Below, in pieces: positions 48,863-61,179 of a DNA stretch of 64,000 nt. Origin of the DNA: Homalodisca vitripennis (lineage: Eukaryota > Arthropoda > Insecta > Hemiptera > Cicadellidae); contig NC_060214.1 of assembly GCF_021130785.1 (NCBI RefSeq), positions 43,445,001 to 43,509,000 on the forward strand. Direction: 5' to 3'. The notes under the pieces are model-generated. The model saw nothing but the letters and a program-made list of their open reading frames with translations, was not told the origin of the DNA and ran no database searches. The translations under genes were made by a program, and so were the position numbers. Every line of letters starts with the position of its first letter. Position 1 is the stretch's first letter.

Positions 48863-49369
48863 TAACTACCAAATTGAAAAAATCAGGAACTTAGGTTTCT
48901 TAGACTGATATAGGGTCGTCGCTGTATTTATAGACATTATATATCTCCTCATTTGATTTATTAGAGAAGAAAAACAATTAATCTCCTGGATTAGCATCAC
49001 TTTGTTATCTTCTTTTCCGGTAAGCCAACTTCTCTGCCTTTCATTGTTACTTTTTTATTTTTATAGTATGAGTAAAATATATAAATAAATATAACGCTAA
49101 AATATATTTATAAACACGATTTGTGACCACAAGTATTGTTTTTTTTAATATTTAAAAATTGTCTAAATACTTAAGCATTTCAAAATTTGGAAAATATGTA
49201 ATCACACTTTTTAGATGGAGTACCCTTATTAGTTATATTTCGCCATTATTAACTTTGCAAAAACGTTAGTTTGCTAAGTATCAACATCGTTTTGACTGAT
49301 TAACATTAAAAAGAAATGTACTATCAGCCCCCAGGGCGGGATAAGAACTGAATGCCGCCTTTGTTGACA

Positions 49370-50250
49370 CACTAAGTCCTTCGACAAAATAGACTACTTC
49401 ATCTTATATGTAAACTGGAGGCTTCTGAGATTCAAGGATCAGTACTATCTTGGATCATTGACTACATACCGGGCCGATGTCTGACAGTGAAGTTGCAAAG
49501 GTTCACTATCGTTCCATCAAATCACGAGGGTTCCTTGAATACTTTGTTTGCCTGTAATCTGGTCTCAACAATGTCCTGGATTGGTGGACAACCAACTATA
49601 TGAAACTTACTCCTTCTAAGTGCTCTGTCATGGCGACCACACGATCGATGCTAGTTCCTGTACAATTTGGTTCGTCAACCACTAAATAAGGTTACCACTA
49701 TACAGGTTTTTACATTATGTGCCGATTTCTCCTTAAATTAGCATCTTTATGATTTGTGGAGATGTGCACACAAGATATTGGGATTCATCGCAATGTCACT
49801 CGTGGAATTACGAATAATGCCATTTTAAATAACTATTTTTATCCTTTGCACGTCACCTCCTGGAGTAGGAAGCCCTTTTTTCTGATTAATATGCTTAAAC
49901 CTATATAGAAGAATTTATTAAGGCCGGTGGAGATTAAGAAATTCTTGGGGACTGTGATTAAGAAAGGTGACACTTACTGAACTTTTTAAGCTTCTTCATC
50001 CGGATGTTCAAGTGTTCGAATGTCCAATGATCCTCTCCCAAGTAGATTTCCGTACACTATCTAGAACTCGGTCACTTTGTGTGTTCGGTAAGCGTCACGA
50101 CTCTTGGGGTGACTTGTATGGTCCACTTGTGGGAATTACGAGGCTAGGGAACAATTTTGTAATCGGTAATCTAAGTAATCAAACTTCAGAGTCCTTTAAA
50201 AGTAAGTGCATCATGATCTATGTTTCAGTTAAACTTTTTCAAAATTAACT
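49370..50250 (+). pseudogene. Non-LTR retrotransposon RT fragment (Jockey-like), decayed
   Basis: The plus strand reads AFDKIDYFILYV near 49382 (the AFD.VD..LLL block), LEASEIQGSVLSWIIDYIPG near 49420, NVLDWWTTNYMKLTPSKCSV near 49570-49630, a C-terminal ICG..H....GIH..VTRGI-like block near 49755-49820, and a tail LTELFKLLHPDVQVFECPMI with TRSLCVFGKRHDS at 49970-50110. The order and spacing match the palm-to-C-terminal RT of insect Jockey-like LINEs. A block between LSWI and NVLDW holding the GVPQGS and YADD motifs is lost or unreadable. It differs in sequence from the 27- and 46-kb LINEs. Confidence 0.75.
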
Positions 50251-50259
50251 GCGTTGCCT

Positions 50260-53025
50260 AATCCGTACATCTGGGAGTACGTGAAAGATTTGAAAATAAT
50301 TTCCCTAGGCTCCTTAGGGTCGGAAATATGGGGTTACAAGTGATCCATTAAATTTTGTTTCGTTTTGCCTATAGCATGTAAGAACCATATTGCCCCATTT
50401 ACGCCTCTACAATAATTCAAATCATCAAAATCGAAATGTAAAATAGAGTTTTAAGTACGACATAGTTTCAGAATGCACTTTGCACTAGTACGGTTTCACC
50501 ATATAAAGGGACAATTGAATTTAAGATTCCTAATTAAGTTTAGTTTATTTATGTGCGCGTATATATGCTGTACAATGTCCCATTTGGTCTAAATTGGGTT
50601 TGGTAACAGGATGTAATTAACTGAGCCATTTACAATTTCCGGTTAAACAATCACGCAAATGCGTTTACAAAATTGAGTTTGAATTTAGGAGCAGATTAAC
50701 AATGAAATTAGCTTTTCAAAATTTGGTATTAACTAGTGTTTAATGTTTATATACAAAAAGTAATTGTTTTAACTGGTATTTCTTGTGTACTATATAATAC
50801 TCAATATGAAAATTAAAACAATGCTAACATATTATCTAGTAGAGGGGGCAGACTCTCAAACAGTTGAAAACCTTGTACCGATAAATAACATCTATAACTT
50901 CTCTTTTAAACGCCAGTGGATGTAACCGGTGCATATTCGGATGCATGTTGGTGCATTTCAGGCTATCTCAGATCCAAATATCCAAGGAATCTTCTATAAA
51001 CGGACATCAGTCTGTCAAAAAGGCCCAATTGATAAGGACACTTATACGTGATCCGTACTCAAGCTGCTGTACAACGAGAGACTCGTAGAAGAGTACAAAA
51101 GTATTTAAACTAAGACCATGCCTATAAGTTCTCATTATGATACCATTTATGTTTGAATTTTTTAATATTCTTTATTTAGCATAGAAATAGAAGGCATTAC
51201 CTGTCCATAAAATCATTCTAAAGTTTTTATAACTGGTATGTTACGATTTCTGGGAATTCCAGTAACAATATTCTATATTTTAATTTCAATCTCGTAAAAT
51301 ACGTTGAAATAAATTTTATCGTGTATCTTGGTTTACAACTTGCTGTGGTTGAAAACAGAACATTACCATATGCAACTTTAAGTGACCGTGTTTATTCCAG
51401 TTTCATATTATTTCAAATGTCACGCCTATGAAAGTTTTTCAAAATTAAAACCCAAAACCTGAATATTTAATCTAGTTTGAGCATGAATTAGAGGTATGAA
51501 ACCTATTAAAATTAATAATCGGATGGAAGAGATCCAATAAATTGAAAGGCGTTGAACCAATCAGGAAAAGTGTCCTTTTATTCGGTTATGTCCACCCAAG
51601 GTTTAAGGTAGAAGCTATGAAGCTACAATTTGCTTATCATTTATTTACGCTTTATCGATTTCTGTTTATCAAACATTTCATCCTGGCCTGTTGACTGCTG
51701 AAAATCTTTTTATGTTTACAAGAGTTTACTAACTACTAATTGAGCTTTGAAATGTATAATATTCAGGAAAAATGAAGAACTTCGTGTGAAAAATTAAAAA
51801 AAAAACTATTTTAAATAACTATGCCACCACTAAAAATATTTTATTTAGTTGGTTGTAAATGTTAAGTTGGTTTATTATTATCAATTTAACGACAGCGTAT
51901 GCTAATACATGATTGTTGAACGACCTATAACATAAAAGTACGTCTGCGCGTTTTGGGGATAAACTATTCATTCCTAGTTTAAATTTTGTTATTGGCGATG
52001 GATGGCCGGATATTTGAAAGCATAGTGGTACTGCGGACATACGTCATCGTGCTATGGTTGCAATAGTCACACATTACGTTTTGAGGATTAAAATCTACCC
52101 CATGTCTCTTATGTAATGTAACGTAATAAGGGAATTAACCAAAAATTTAATTTGCATAGAACTGAGACGAAACTATTTTGTACATATTACATATTAACCA
52201 TATTGTTTTTTCGCATAACAAAGAAGATGGATTTAAATCTACAAAATACTTAGCGTTCTGTTATTGAAACATAACTATAAAAATGTGCGAAAATCCATTG
52301 TTCTAATTAAGAATTCATATTAGTATATTAATAAATGTCCTCCTCGGGGAAACAAATAATAAATGTTAGGTGTTCCTAACCTGAACACTCTGCATCAGTA
52401 TCATCACTTTATTTGTATTGGAATTTATATATTAATGACCTAATTAAGTAAAACTCTAATATGTATGATAAAATATCATAATATAAAAGTTTTTTATAAC
52501 TAGTTACAAATACAAATACAATGAAAATAAAATTTAACTGTTTTCGGAATAGGAAGCATATAAAAAAATGTTTTTGGCATATAATCTTTTGAGTTCTTTT
52601 CTTATTTTGTAGTCCTGAACATCTGAACTTATATATTTTTTACGACTCATTTTAATATTTTATTAATCTCAGTACAACTTCCACCTATCTCTCAAGTTTT
52701 TAACACCCTTCTATGAAAGTCCGTTTAAATGTTACCAAGATTCATTACCTCTTAATCTTAAATGGTCATCTTTACTAGTTCACACAGGACATAAGGGGAT
52801 ACAAGAAACCTTATTTTACAATTGGCATAGAGCCTATACTCAACGCATTTTCTATAAGTAAAAACCTGGCTTTTAACTGAATTTATGTAGTTCGGGAGAA
52901 ATATCTCTTTAATAAAAATGTCGTCTTTTGAAAGATAATATTTAAACCGTTATATATTGGGCTATACGTATTTTGTGTACATACGAGTATATTTCACATT
53001 TTTGTCTTACCATTCAATTGTATGT
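50260..53025. other. AT-rich non-coding stretch
   Basis: No gene, RNA or named element recognised. Confidence 0.5.
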
Positions 53026-53175
53026 TAAATTGAAAGTCTATATATAATTTATAAAATTTTTATAAATGACAATAGCCGAATTTAATGTCGATAAACATTT
53101 AATCACAAAAAGTACATGCTCCGCCGGGACTCGAACCCGGATCTCTTACTTGCCGGGTGAATGTGCTACCATTAT
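53026..53175 (-). repeat. tRNA-derived SINE, copy 2
   Basis: The reverse complement has GGTAGCACATTCACCCGG, then GATCCGGGTTCGAGTCCCGG (B box at 53128-53137), then CGGAGCATGTACTTTTTGTG and the body GGCTATTGTCATTTATA. The match to copy 1 extends about 65 bp past the tRNA-like part. The A box at the 5' end is interrupted. The TTCGAGTCC loop is intact, so this copy is younger than copy 1. Confidence 0.88.
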
Positions 53176-53249
53176 ATATGAATATATTCTTACGATGTAC
53201 ACTGTAAGACATAGGTAATTATTAGTAAAATAAAATTCATAGAAACAAT

Positions 53250-53655
53250 GGACAGATAGTTGCTGGAAAGGAAGTCTTTTATTACAATTCGAGACAAACA
53301 TCCTCCGGATGTAAGTGGATACGCACATCCGCCCAGACACCGATGAAGAACAAACAGGAAATGCTTGTTTAGCAGCGGAAATGCTTATTTATAAAAAACC
53401 GTGCGTCGATGTAAGGGGCAGCCATGCTGATATGAAAAATTGGTACTCACTAATTATGATGGAGAGATTTGGCAGAGGCGTGGTCATGAGCTGGTGGGAG
53501 AATAACATCAAAACTGAAGAACAAGGAGGAGAGGAGGAAGTCGAGGACAGGAATTCGAAAAGCGACGTTCGGGAGTGCTAGTGCTTGTGTTCGAGTGCGG
53601 AAAAATATCTCTAGGCGTAATAAGTGTGAAGTGGAATAAAACTGTAAGTAATTTT
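53250..53655 (+). other. GC-richer, purine-rich segment with a donor-like site, unassigned
   Basis: Composition shifts to purine-rich with CpGs. An 88-codon frame (53315-53581) begins at GTG and ends in a GluGlu-rich tail; it has no family signature. AAACT|GTAAGTAAT at about 53640-53650 is a good donor. It could be a non-coding first exon or repeat sequence. Confidence 0.25.
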
Positions 53656-53659
53656 AGGA

Positions 53660-55345
53660 ACTTAGTATATATCAGAGTTCATTAATCATTTACAATTCCA
53701 TATCTATTTAAATGTTCACAATTTCAAAAATGTAAATTCATGTAAATGTTTAGCTATTTTAAAAGAAAGTTTCTCACGTTAGTCCATGAACCCATAATTA
53801 TTGCAACACTACAAAATTACTAGTAAATGTTATAATGAATTAAATTTAAAATAAATTGTAATGCATAATTTAATATTAAATATGTCTTCAAAGTATTAGG
53901 GTATTAAAATTTGTGCTTAATATGTCGGTTGACGTAATCAATTGTTAATTAAAATTTTAATCAATTTAATGAGATGTTGTCACAAATAAAATATGTGTTG
54001 GTTCATTTGAGGGTATTGTACTGCCAATCTAACCTATTATTAAATCCTCTCACAGCAACCCTTGCTCATAATATTTCACAACCTAAACTAAACCAAACTA
54101 CAAAATCTTATAACACTTTATAATCGTATATATGAGTATACATAAATTTATGTTGGTTCTTGTTTGATTTGAGATTCCATCCAACTGATTTAGCAAATAA
54201 CAGATAAAAATAAACACTAATAATTTGTAACAAACATCATTGTGTGACGGTTATGACAAGTTCAGTAAAGTTTGGGGTAACCAAGTGATCCTTCAAGCAA
54301 TGTACAATACCACGCGGCTTGTTGAATGCAAAGCACTCATTTGCTGTAAGAATGACTACAACAAATTGCCGGAAGTTGTATCTGGGGAGTCGTAAAAACA
54401 AGCTAGTGGGTAGCAAGAGATAGTGTCTTATGTTCAGCAATACAAAGCAAACGCCTTTTTATGCCAATCGTAAACAAATATTGTTTTTCGATGTAGCTTT
54501 TAAACTCGTCCTTCCCTCTCCTTAAGTAAGTGTTTTTATAATGGTATTATAGATTTAGTAATTAAAATCCATTGGAGGACCTAAGAGTTGGCAGTATTGA
54601 AACGAATGTTTAATATTCCCCTACAAGAACAAAGGTAGGCTAAACCTGCTATTCTACGGCCTTAACGTAGTGTTATGATATAGCCTTACCTCGTTTAAAG
54701 ATATAGTGAATAGTTTTAATACGTCTCCTAACGCTGCTTTCAGTTTTTTAAGTGTATAAATTTTAAATATTAATAAGCTGAGGTATTCATTACTTTGAGA
54801 TCTTTACAAAATAACTTTTAAAAATATAGAAGAAGTAAAAAGAAATTGGATACGTATTACGTATGTGTTTAAAATAAAACACATCCCATAATTCTACGAC
54901 TAAAAAAGTCGTAAAAGTGCATAAGGTGTATCATAGTTCTTTTGGGCGTACAATCAAGATGGCCGTTATTATATCCGCTAAGTAGAGTTAGTCTAATAGA
55001 TTGATCATGGTTCATCCATGACTTTAATTCTGTTGATGAAATAGAACAAACCGTTTGATTGAAACAATAATTTCAGGAATAAATAGTTTTAATGTATTAG
55101 TTACAAAGGTGGTGAAATTGTGTGTGCTGAGGTCCAGGGAATCATTTCAGGTAGTTAGTTCTGAGATTTGACGCTAGGAGTGTGCCACGAAAGATGCAAT
55201 GTTATTGTTAAAATATTTGCTACCTGTCTTATCACTCCACAGATAGCAGTCCGAGCGCTTAATTTTACAGTGCCCCAATTTATAACATTGGATAAATCTC
55301 TTGCGTAACTATTACATTCAAAATAAATGGAAACTGTATTTTTGT
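53660..55345. other. AT-rich non-coding stretch
   Basis: Nothing supported. Confidence 0.5.
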
Positions 55346-55349
55346 AGTT

Positions 55350-56296
55350 TCATAAAAATTCTTCTGGAGTTCTGGAGTGATAGGATATTAGTATGGGTAA
55401 GATTAGTAAGAGGGACCACATGCTGTAAAGAACCAAGAGGAGGGATAGCGGACATTGTAACACAGTCTTGTCACCTTTGATGAAGATCAGAGCTATGTAG
55501 TAGCTATGTTCCAGCCTCTTCCAGTCAAAGTGTGTAGGGAATAGTATTCCATCAAGTAATACCGAATGTAACACTCAATACTTGGCAGTACAAAAATCTA
55601 GTCGATCATCCCTTTTACCCCAATATCTTGACATTTTTAACAGTTATGACAAATACACACACACAGAAATATGTCATGTTGTGTGTGACACACATTCATG
55701 GGTTTATCCAGATTTGACACCTCGGTTTCGCTGTGCCTAGTTTATGTTTATATATAAATCACCCACCCAGAAGTAAACTGTCTTGTGGATACTCGCAGCT
55801 TGATCTCTATAAACATTTCATGTTCTCTTGTCGTAAATAGGATTGAAAGTTTTAGAACCCATTAGAAACACTTAGATAAAAACAAGTTTTTGTGGTATTT
55901 GTTAGATTAGAACATGAGTGGTTTATGCTCCTTACTACGAGTATAATCAATAACTATCTTCAAAGCACGTTAGAGTTGCTAATATTATACATCGTATATT
56001 GTTAGTTAGGATTTGGAAATTTACAGATTATTAACACTGGTGCCTATAAATTTCAAAAGTTGCATTTTGATGGGAATTATAAAAGTGAGACTAACAACAC
56101 TGTTTTGCTTGATATAAACTGTGGTTAATATGGATGGAATTATAAATGAGAAGCCGATCACAGCTATGCCTCTGGTAGCGAAAGCTGCCCCGCAGTTATA
56201 CACTATTGCATAGAAGCTCAGTGATATTGGTCTGTAATGTGAATAATGGAGAGGTACGGGCATTGGTGAAACACTCCCTTGTGTACACCACCACAA
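55350..56296 (-). other. Two hydrophobic ORFs, possible chemoreceptor remnants
   Basis: ORF 56296-56021 contains LHYSHYRPISLSFYAIVYNC and two hydrophobic stretches. ORF 55574-55350 contains DWKRLEHSYYIALIF and a membrane-like LSLLLVLYSMWSLLLILPIL. They lie in order on the minus strand, the same strand as both Gr loci. Neither has a clear Gr motif or matched splice phases. A decayed Gr is possible but unproven. Confidence 0.2.
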
Positions 56297-56299
56297 CAG

Positions 56300-57660
56300 A
56301 TCATGTTTAACTGTAACTTCAAACTCATAGACTTGAGTGTACGTGTACTAGTTCCATATTTGTTTATCGGGTCGAACTGGTATTACAAAGTATCGTAAAA
56401 TTATGCAGAATTAACTGATGCATTTTCATGAGAATGGATCAAAATTGGATTTATTGCATTGCAATTTGTATTTCCTAAACGTATGCTTTTGTAGAGAAAC
56501 ATCTATAAAACACGTGGCTAAGAAGCAATATGCCAATTAAAACCTATAGTTTATTAATCTACTTCATGTCCTCTTGAGTAATATGTACCGAAATATCAAT
56601 TATTTAACATTAGCTAGTTATAGATAAATGGATTCACTTAATTCAAGCGTAAAACTAGGGTAGCAATCAAAACGAAGCCCTCAATGCACAATAATAAAGA
56701 GATTGTAATTTGTAAATAACTTTTAGCTTGTAACCTTCGTAACTTAATTTCATAGGGCTTATCCACGCAAAATGTATAGCCTACTCACTTAGAGACCTGT
56801 TACAAAGGTAGAAAAATTAAGGGGTAGTTTAATTATTTTACTAAAGTAGGTATTTAAGAATGCATTGAAAAATATTCCGTAACTAGAAATAAACAATACA
56901 AAACTAATTAGCAATAGAAACACATCAAATAAAACTAGAAGCTAAGGTCACGTAACTCTTGTAATTAATTATAAACAACTTAATTTTATATTAGATGGTA
57001 ACAATTGATATTGGATTTCATGCATAATAAAACTAAGAAGCTAATGAGTTAATTCATTTAATCTTACTAAACACTGCAGAGATAAGTCAGTTTTTTCAAA
57101 ATTCATGTACAAGTTCATGTATTTGGAATTTAGTAATTTCAAACAATAAAACATTATTTTATGGTAATCTTATTCTGTAATAAATTCACGATAGAAACTT
57201 TTAACTTTCACAACTCTTTTTCAAAATTTTGCAAGACAACCATTTTGCGAAATGTTTTGCTTAACTCCCTGTAGACTGTCCTTCATTGGATGCGAAGACT
57301 CACTAACTACTTTAAAAACTATTTCTTAAGTCTATTATTAATATACTAAGTTTCCTATCAAAAATTAAACCAAAGCAAGACTATTAAAAGATCTTGAACA
57401 GGGCCTATCTTGTAAGTTTCTCCAACTTTAAACCAGCGTAACCTTTTGGATTGAATATATTGAGCTTGGATTTACGGCATTGTACTCTACTAATAAAGTC
57501 ATTTACTTTTGATATACTGTTCGATCTATGCTCTAATTTAAGATTTCCTTCTGTCTCCTTACGTTACATCTCCCTGACTAAAACGGTAGTTACTGCATAA
57601 AATAGATTCAATGGTGTAATAACTTTCTATTGCTTTACCTATTTTCGTTCGGGAATTATG
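56300..57660. other. AT-rich non-coding stretch
   Basis: Nothing supported. Confidence 0.5.
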
Positions 57661-57667
57661 CCCGTGC

Positions 57668-57668
<1 letters not shown>

Positions 57669-57756
<88 letters not shown>
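57669..57756. repeat. Compound (CA)n-(TA)n microsatellite
   Basis: A CA run of about 35 bp, a mixed ATATATACACACAC joint and a TA run of about 38 bp. Confidence 0.97.
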
Positions 57757-57760
<4 letters not shown>

Positions 57761-58401
57761 TGTAACATTAAAATTGTTCTTGCTATATAATAACTACAGA
57801 AACGTAAATATAATCCCTACATTAACTAATCATTCTTAAGTTCCTTGTTTAATATTCTTAAAAGCTCTATTTCATTTTGCCCATACCACCGATGAGCCGT
57901 TCGTACAATTCTCTAATATTAATTATTACAATTTATATCCCGTAAAGTTTATTCTCTGTGTGTTTTGGTTGATCTTTTATTGCAGATCGCTTTCCCTGCA
58001 AATTCCTAGTTTTATAATTGTTATGAATACGCAATCATTTGTTGCCTTATTGAGCGATATAAATGACAAGACTGAATAATTTAAATTATTCCGTGAGGAA
58101 AAAATGTGCTTCAAGAGGTTTGCATAAATGTTCACATTTTAAATCCTGTTTACAAATTATAAATTTCGTCACTGTCGGGTGCAATTAAGTCGATAACTTC
58201 AAGTTGAAATTCAAAACTCTTTCTTCAAGTGAAGATTCCAGTACATAAATCTCACAGATGCCAATGCGTCTCATAGTTTGCGTGGATAACTTGAGATATG
58301 CCAAAAACTTTTCAGGCTTATATGCAATTATGGATTCATTTAAACCATTTTAACATTAAAATGTTTACTTATATTTTCAAGAAACACAATATCATTTCAA
58401 T

Positions 58402-58668
58402 ATGTTCAAATCCTGTAAGTCGGATATTGAACTTTGTAAAAATATGAATATTCAAGATGTTGAATTCAAATCGAACTTTTTCAAAGATTTACAGAATTCT
58501 ATAAAGTTTTATAAATGTAGAAAAGAACAAAACTCGTGTGGCGTTCAGATATATAATAATTTAAAATTCATGGAAAAGATCTCAGCAATTACAAACGAAT
58601 ATTTTATTACAATGAACATAGTAATGGCATATGTGTACGCTATAAGATATGAGAAGCTAAATGAGTAA
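58402..58668 (+). other. Unrecognised 88-codon ORF
   Basis: Starts at an ATG and is polar and Lys/Cys-containing (FKSCKSDIELCKN, then IKFYKCRKEQNSCGVQIYNN). No signal peptide and no family recognised. This length is long for chance in such AT-rich DNA but not decisive, and there is no splice or promoter support. Confidence 0.2.
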
Positions 58669-58679
58669 CATATGTACAA

Positions 58680-59560
58680 AGTAATTATAGGGAAATAAAA
58701 TAGGAGCACTATAGACCTGTATACATACGAAGATATTATCGGTACCTTTAAACACTATGCATAATAACATTAGTACATTACAGAAAACACTAAAAGTACC
58801 ATTTAAAAACAACAATGGAGAGATATTATAGTCAACATGTTAAAAAAAATTGAAGCAAAGACATCATGTAAATTAAGGTTTTATGAACTAGCTGTAGGGA
58901 TAATTTTAGCATTAAAGCTAATATTGTGATTTTGGATATCATAAAAATTAAATATCTAGTTAAACTAAGATGATGTATGTGAAAACGGGGATGGTTGGGG
59001 ATAAAGTGTTCCCTTCAGAGCTTATGACTTGACTGATGTTTCGAGGATGTGTACCAAGAGAAAATTAATTAAAACTCCTATCCTAAGAATATTTAGAAAT
59101 ATTCCACCATCAAACTTCAAAGCTAATACAAAAAGACTTGTTTGTTGTGGGGATGGTTTATTAACGATTGATGTTTGATCAACAAGAAACATAAACCCAA
59201 TAAACAAAACAATCATTGTATGATCATAAACTTTAGTTGCAGTAGTTTTAAACAAACAAAAATAAACTAAACGAAACTCAATTATTTTTATTATTTCAAT
59301 TATATTTTACGTTAATAGACCACTAGTTATACAATTAAATAGTGTTTTTACAAATAATTATTGCTGTTTAAGTTTCATAATTTCAAAACAAATCAATATT
59401 TACTGCATTAAATGTGCCGTGATATGTGTTGATTTTAAAAGTGCAATGTTTTGTGTGTATGTTCTGGATTATAGTACAAATGTGGCTAATTAGAATCTAC
59501 ATATTAAGAACTTGTCACATTTAGTTTTATTCCAAAAGGTATATTTCTCTAGATTAAACT
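58680..59560. other. AT-rich non-coding stretch
   Basis: A 77-codon minus ORF at 59255-59022 has one hydrophobic segment. No family signature. Confidence 0.45.
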
Positions 59561-59564
59561 GTTT

Positions 59565-59670
59565 CTCTAGAGTGGACTAGTCTAGGTGGATTACTTCTCA
59601 GTCTGGAACTGGATCAGTATCACCAGGTAAGTTGTCACCGCTCCAGCCATCTGTACAGATAAAAATCACT
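59565..59670 (+). repeat. Repeat or duplicated exon segment, copy 2
   Basis: Partner of 35660-35785: GGAACTGGATCAGTATCACCAG|GTAAGTTG, then CTCCAGCCATCTGTACAGA. The sequence before the shared core differs, apart from a TTTCTCTAG acceptor-like string. Confidence 0.55.
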
Positions 59671-60334
59671 CTCAGTCTATAGGTAACAGCAAGTTAACCT
59701 AGCTGATCGTACAAATAAACTCTTTCTTTGTAAAGAGGACTATACAATCTTAAACTTTCTACGCATATTTTAACTCATTTTAAATGCAACAGTTTTGCAT
59801 ACACACCTATTTTCTCCTCTGAGTTTACCTCTGGGTTAAATATGACTGCTACTCTAATATACACTAGTTAAAGCCAAAACCGATTTTGTCACTTACAACT
59901 GTAGAATGTGAAAAATTGACACGTAAATAATAATAAATTTTGAGATATTAGAGTAAAAGGATTGATCAGTACATCTAGTTTACTGCGGATGATGACGAAG
60001 TGGGTGAATATTAGTGCTATAGGCTGCTGCTAGCCTGAACTGTTGGGACTGCTGCTATCCCCTGTCTACTTTTCTTGCAGAGACTGGAGACAGAGCTAGC
60101 TTTACCTGCTTTAAATACGACATGGGAGAGATGTAACCCTCTATATCTTTTGTAGGATTTTAAAAAGCGGCCCCTCACTACAAAATTAAGCATTCTTAAT
60201 TTAATGTTACACAGAATAGCGCAAAATTCCTTTTAAGACTAAGTGAATTAAAAGACATTTTGTTTTATGTGAACAGAAAATATGCATATTACTCATTTTG
60301 ATAGATATATACTTGGACACAAGTCTTATTATTA

Positions 60335-60342
60335 ACCAAGCT
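60335..60342 (+). repeat. Target-site duplication, left (ACCAAGCT)
   Basis: Identical to 61171-61178 and directly abutting the fold-back element. Confidence 0.95.
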
Positions 60343-61170
60343 GGTAATTCTAAGCAATATATGGGTCAACCTCGATTTTTCTCATATCACAATATAATGT
60401 TCCAATAGTCAATTAGAAAAGGAAATGACTAGAATTCTTGCCGGAAAGCAGTTATAGGGAGCAGGCAACTCATATTACAATATGATGTTCCAATAGTCAA
60501 TTAGAAAAGGAAATGACTAGAATTTCTTGCTGGAAAGCAGTTATAGGGAGCAGGCAACCGCGAGAATTACCTATTAGTGATCAGGGGCACTGACGTGATC
60601 TGGGCTTCAAATTTGGAACTACTCGAGTTAATTTTTTTTTCTAAAAGAGCAAGCAGCGCGAAGCGCTGCGCAGCGGGCAAGCATCGTGCGTGATCTTCGT
60701 CTATACTGAATTGATTCAGGTCAAAGGAATGACACAGATTCCTTTACCAGATTTTTACGGAGATTTTGTATTGGGCGGATTATATTGGTTTACTTTGCTT
60801 TCCAGCATGTAATTATGTGTTTTAAAATTGTTTTACATACATTACCTACATTATATTGTAATATGTAATAACAATTTATCAGAAATTTTTAATAAAAAAA
60901 GGATCACGCACGATGCCTGCACGCTGCTCTTTTGCTCTTTTAGAAAAAAAATTAACTCGAGTAGTTCCAAATTTGAAGCCCAGATCACATCAGTGCCCCT
61001 GATCACTAATAGGTAACTCTAAGCAATATATGACCGTCTGGCGATTGCCTGCTCCCTATAACTGCTTTCCGGCAAGAAATTCTAGTCATTTCCTTTTCTA
61101 ATTGACTATTGGAACATTATATTGTAATAGAGAAAAATCGAGGTTGACCCATATATTGCTTAGAATTACC
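60343..61170. mobile_element. 828-bp fold-back/MITE-like element with 8-bp target duplication
   Basis: Termini GGTAATTCTAAGCAATATATG and the exact inverse at 61170 are flanked by perfect direct ACCAAGCT repeats. The two arms (about 60343-60700 and 60901-61170) are inverted copies with very high identity. The left arm has an internal tandem duplication of about 85 bp (copies near 60405-60489 and 60471-60560). Subterminal sequence includes CAGGGGCACTGA, a hAT-like word, and a second inward-facing copy of the terminal motif at 61012. A GCAGCGC-GAA-GCGCTGC hairpin sits at 60653-60669. Nothing is encoded. The 8-bp duplication fits hAT, P or Merlin/MULE-like mobilisation. Confidence 0.93.
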
Positions 61171-61178
61171 ACCAAGCT
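61171..61178 (+). repeat. Target-site duplication, right (ACCAAGCT)
   Basis: Perfect copy of 60335-60342. Confidence 0.95.
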
Positions 61179-61179
61179 G

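Noticed and set aside
53090..53175. Possible tRNA gene on the minus strand
   Set aside because: The 5' acceptor strand is missing, and homology to copy 1 continues beyond the tRNA-like part.
54237..54440. 67-codon minus ORF as Gr C-terminus
   Set aside because: Lacks the FTAxGFF and TYxxxxxQF motifs and has no clear splice sites.
60570..61010. Inner hAT element with its own target duplication
   Set aside because: CAGGGGC termini look hAT-like, but the flanks TTAGTGAT and ATCACTAA are inverted and not direct repeats, so they are part of the arms.
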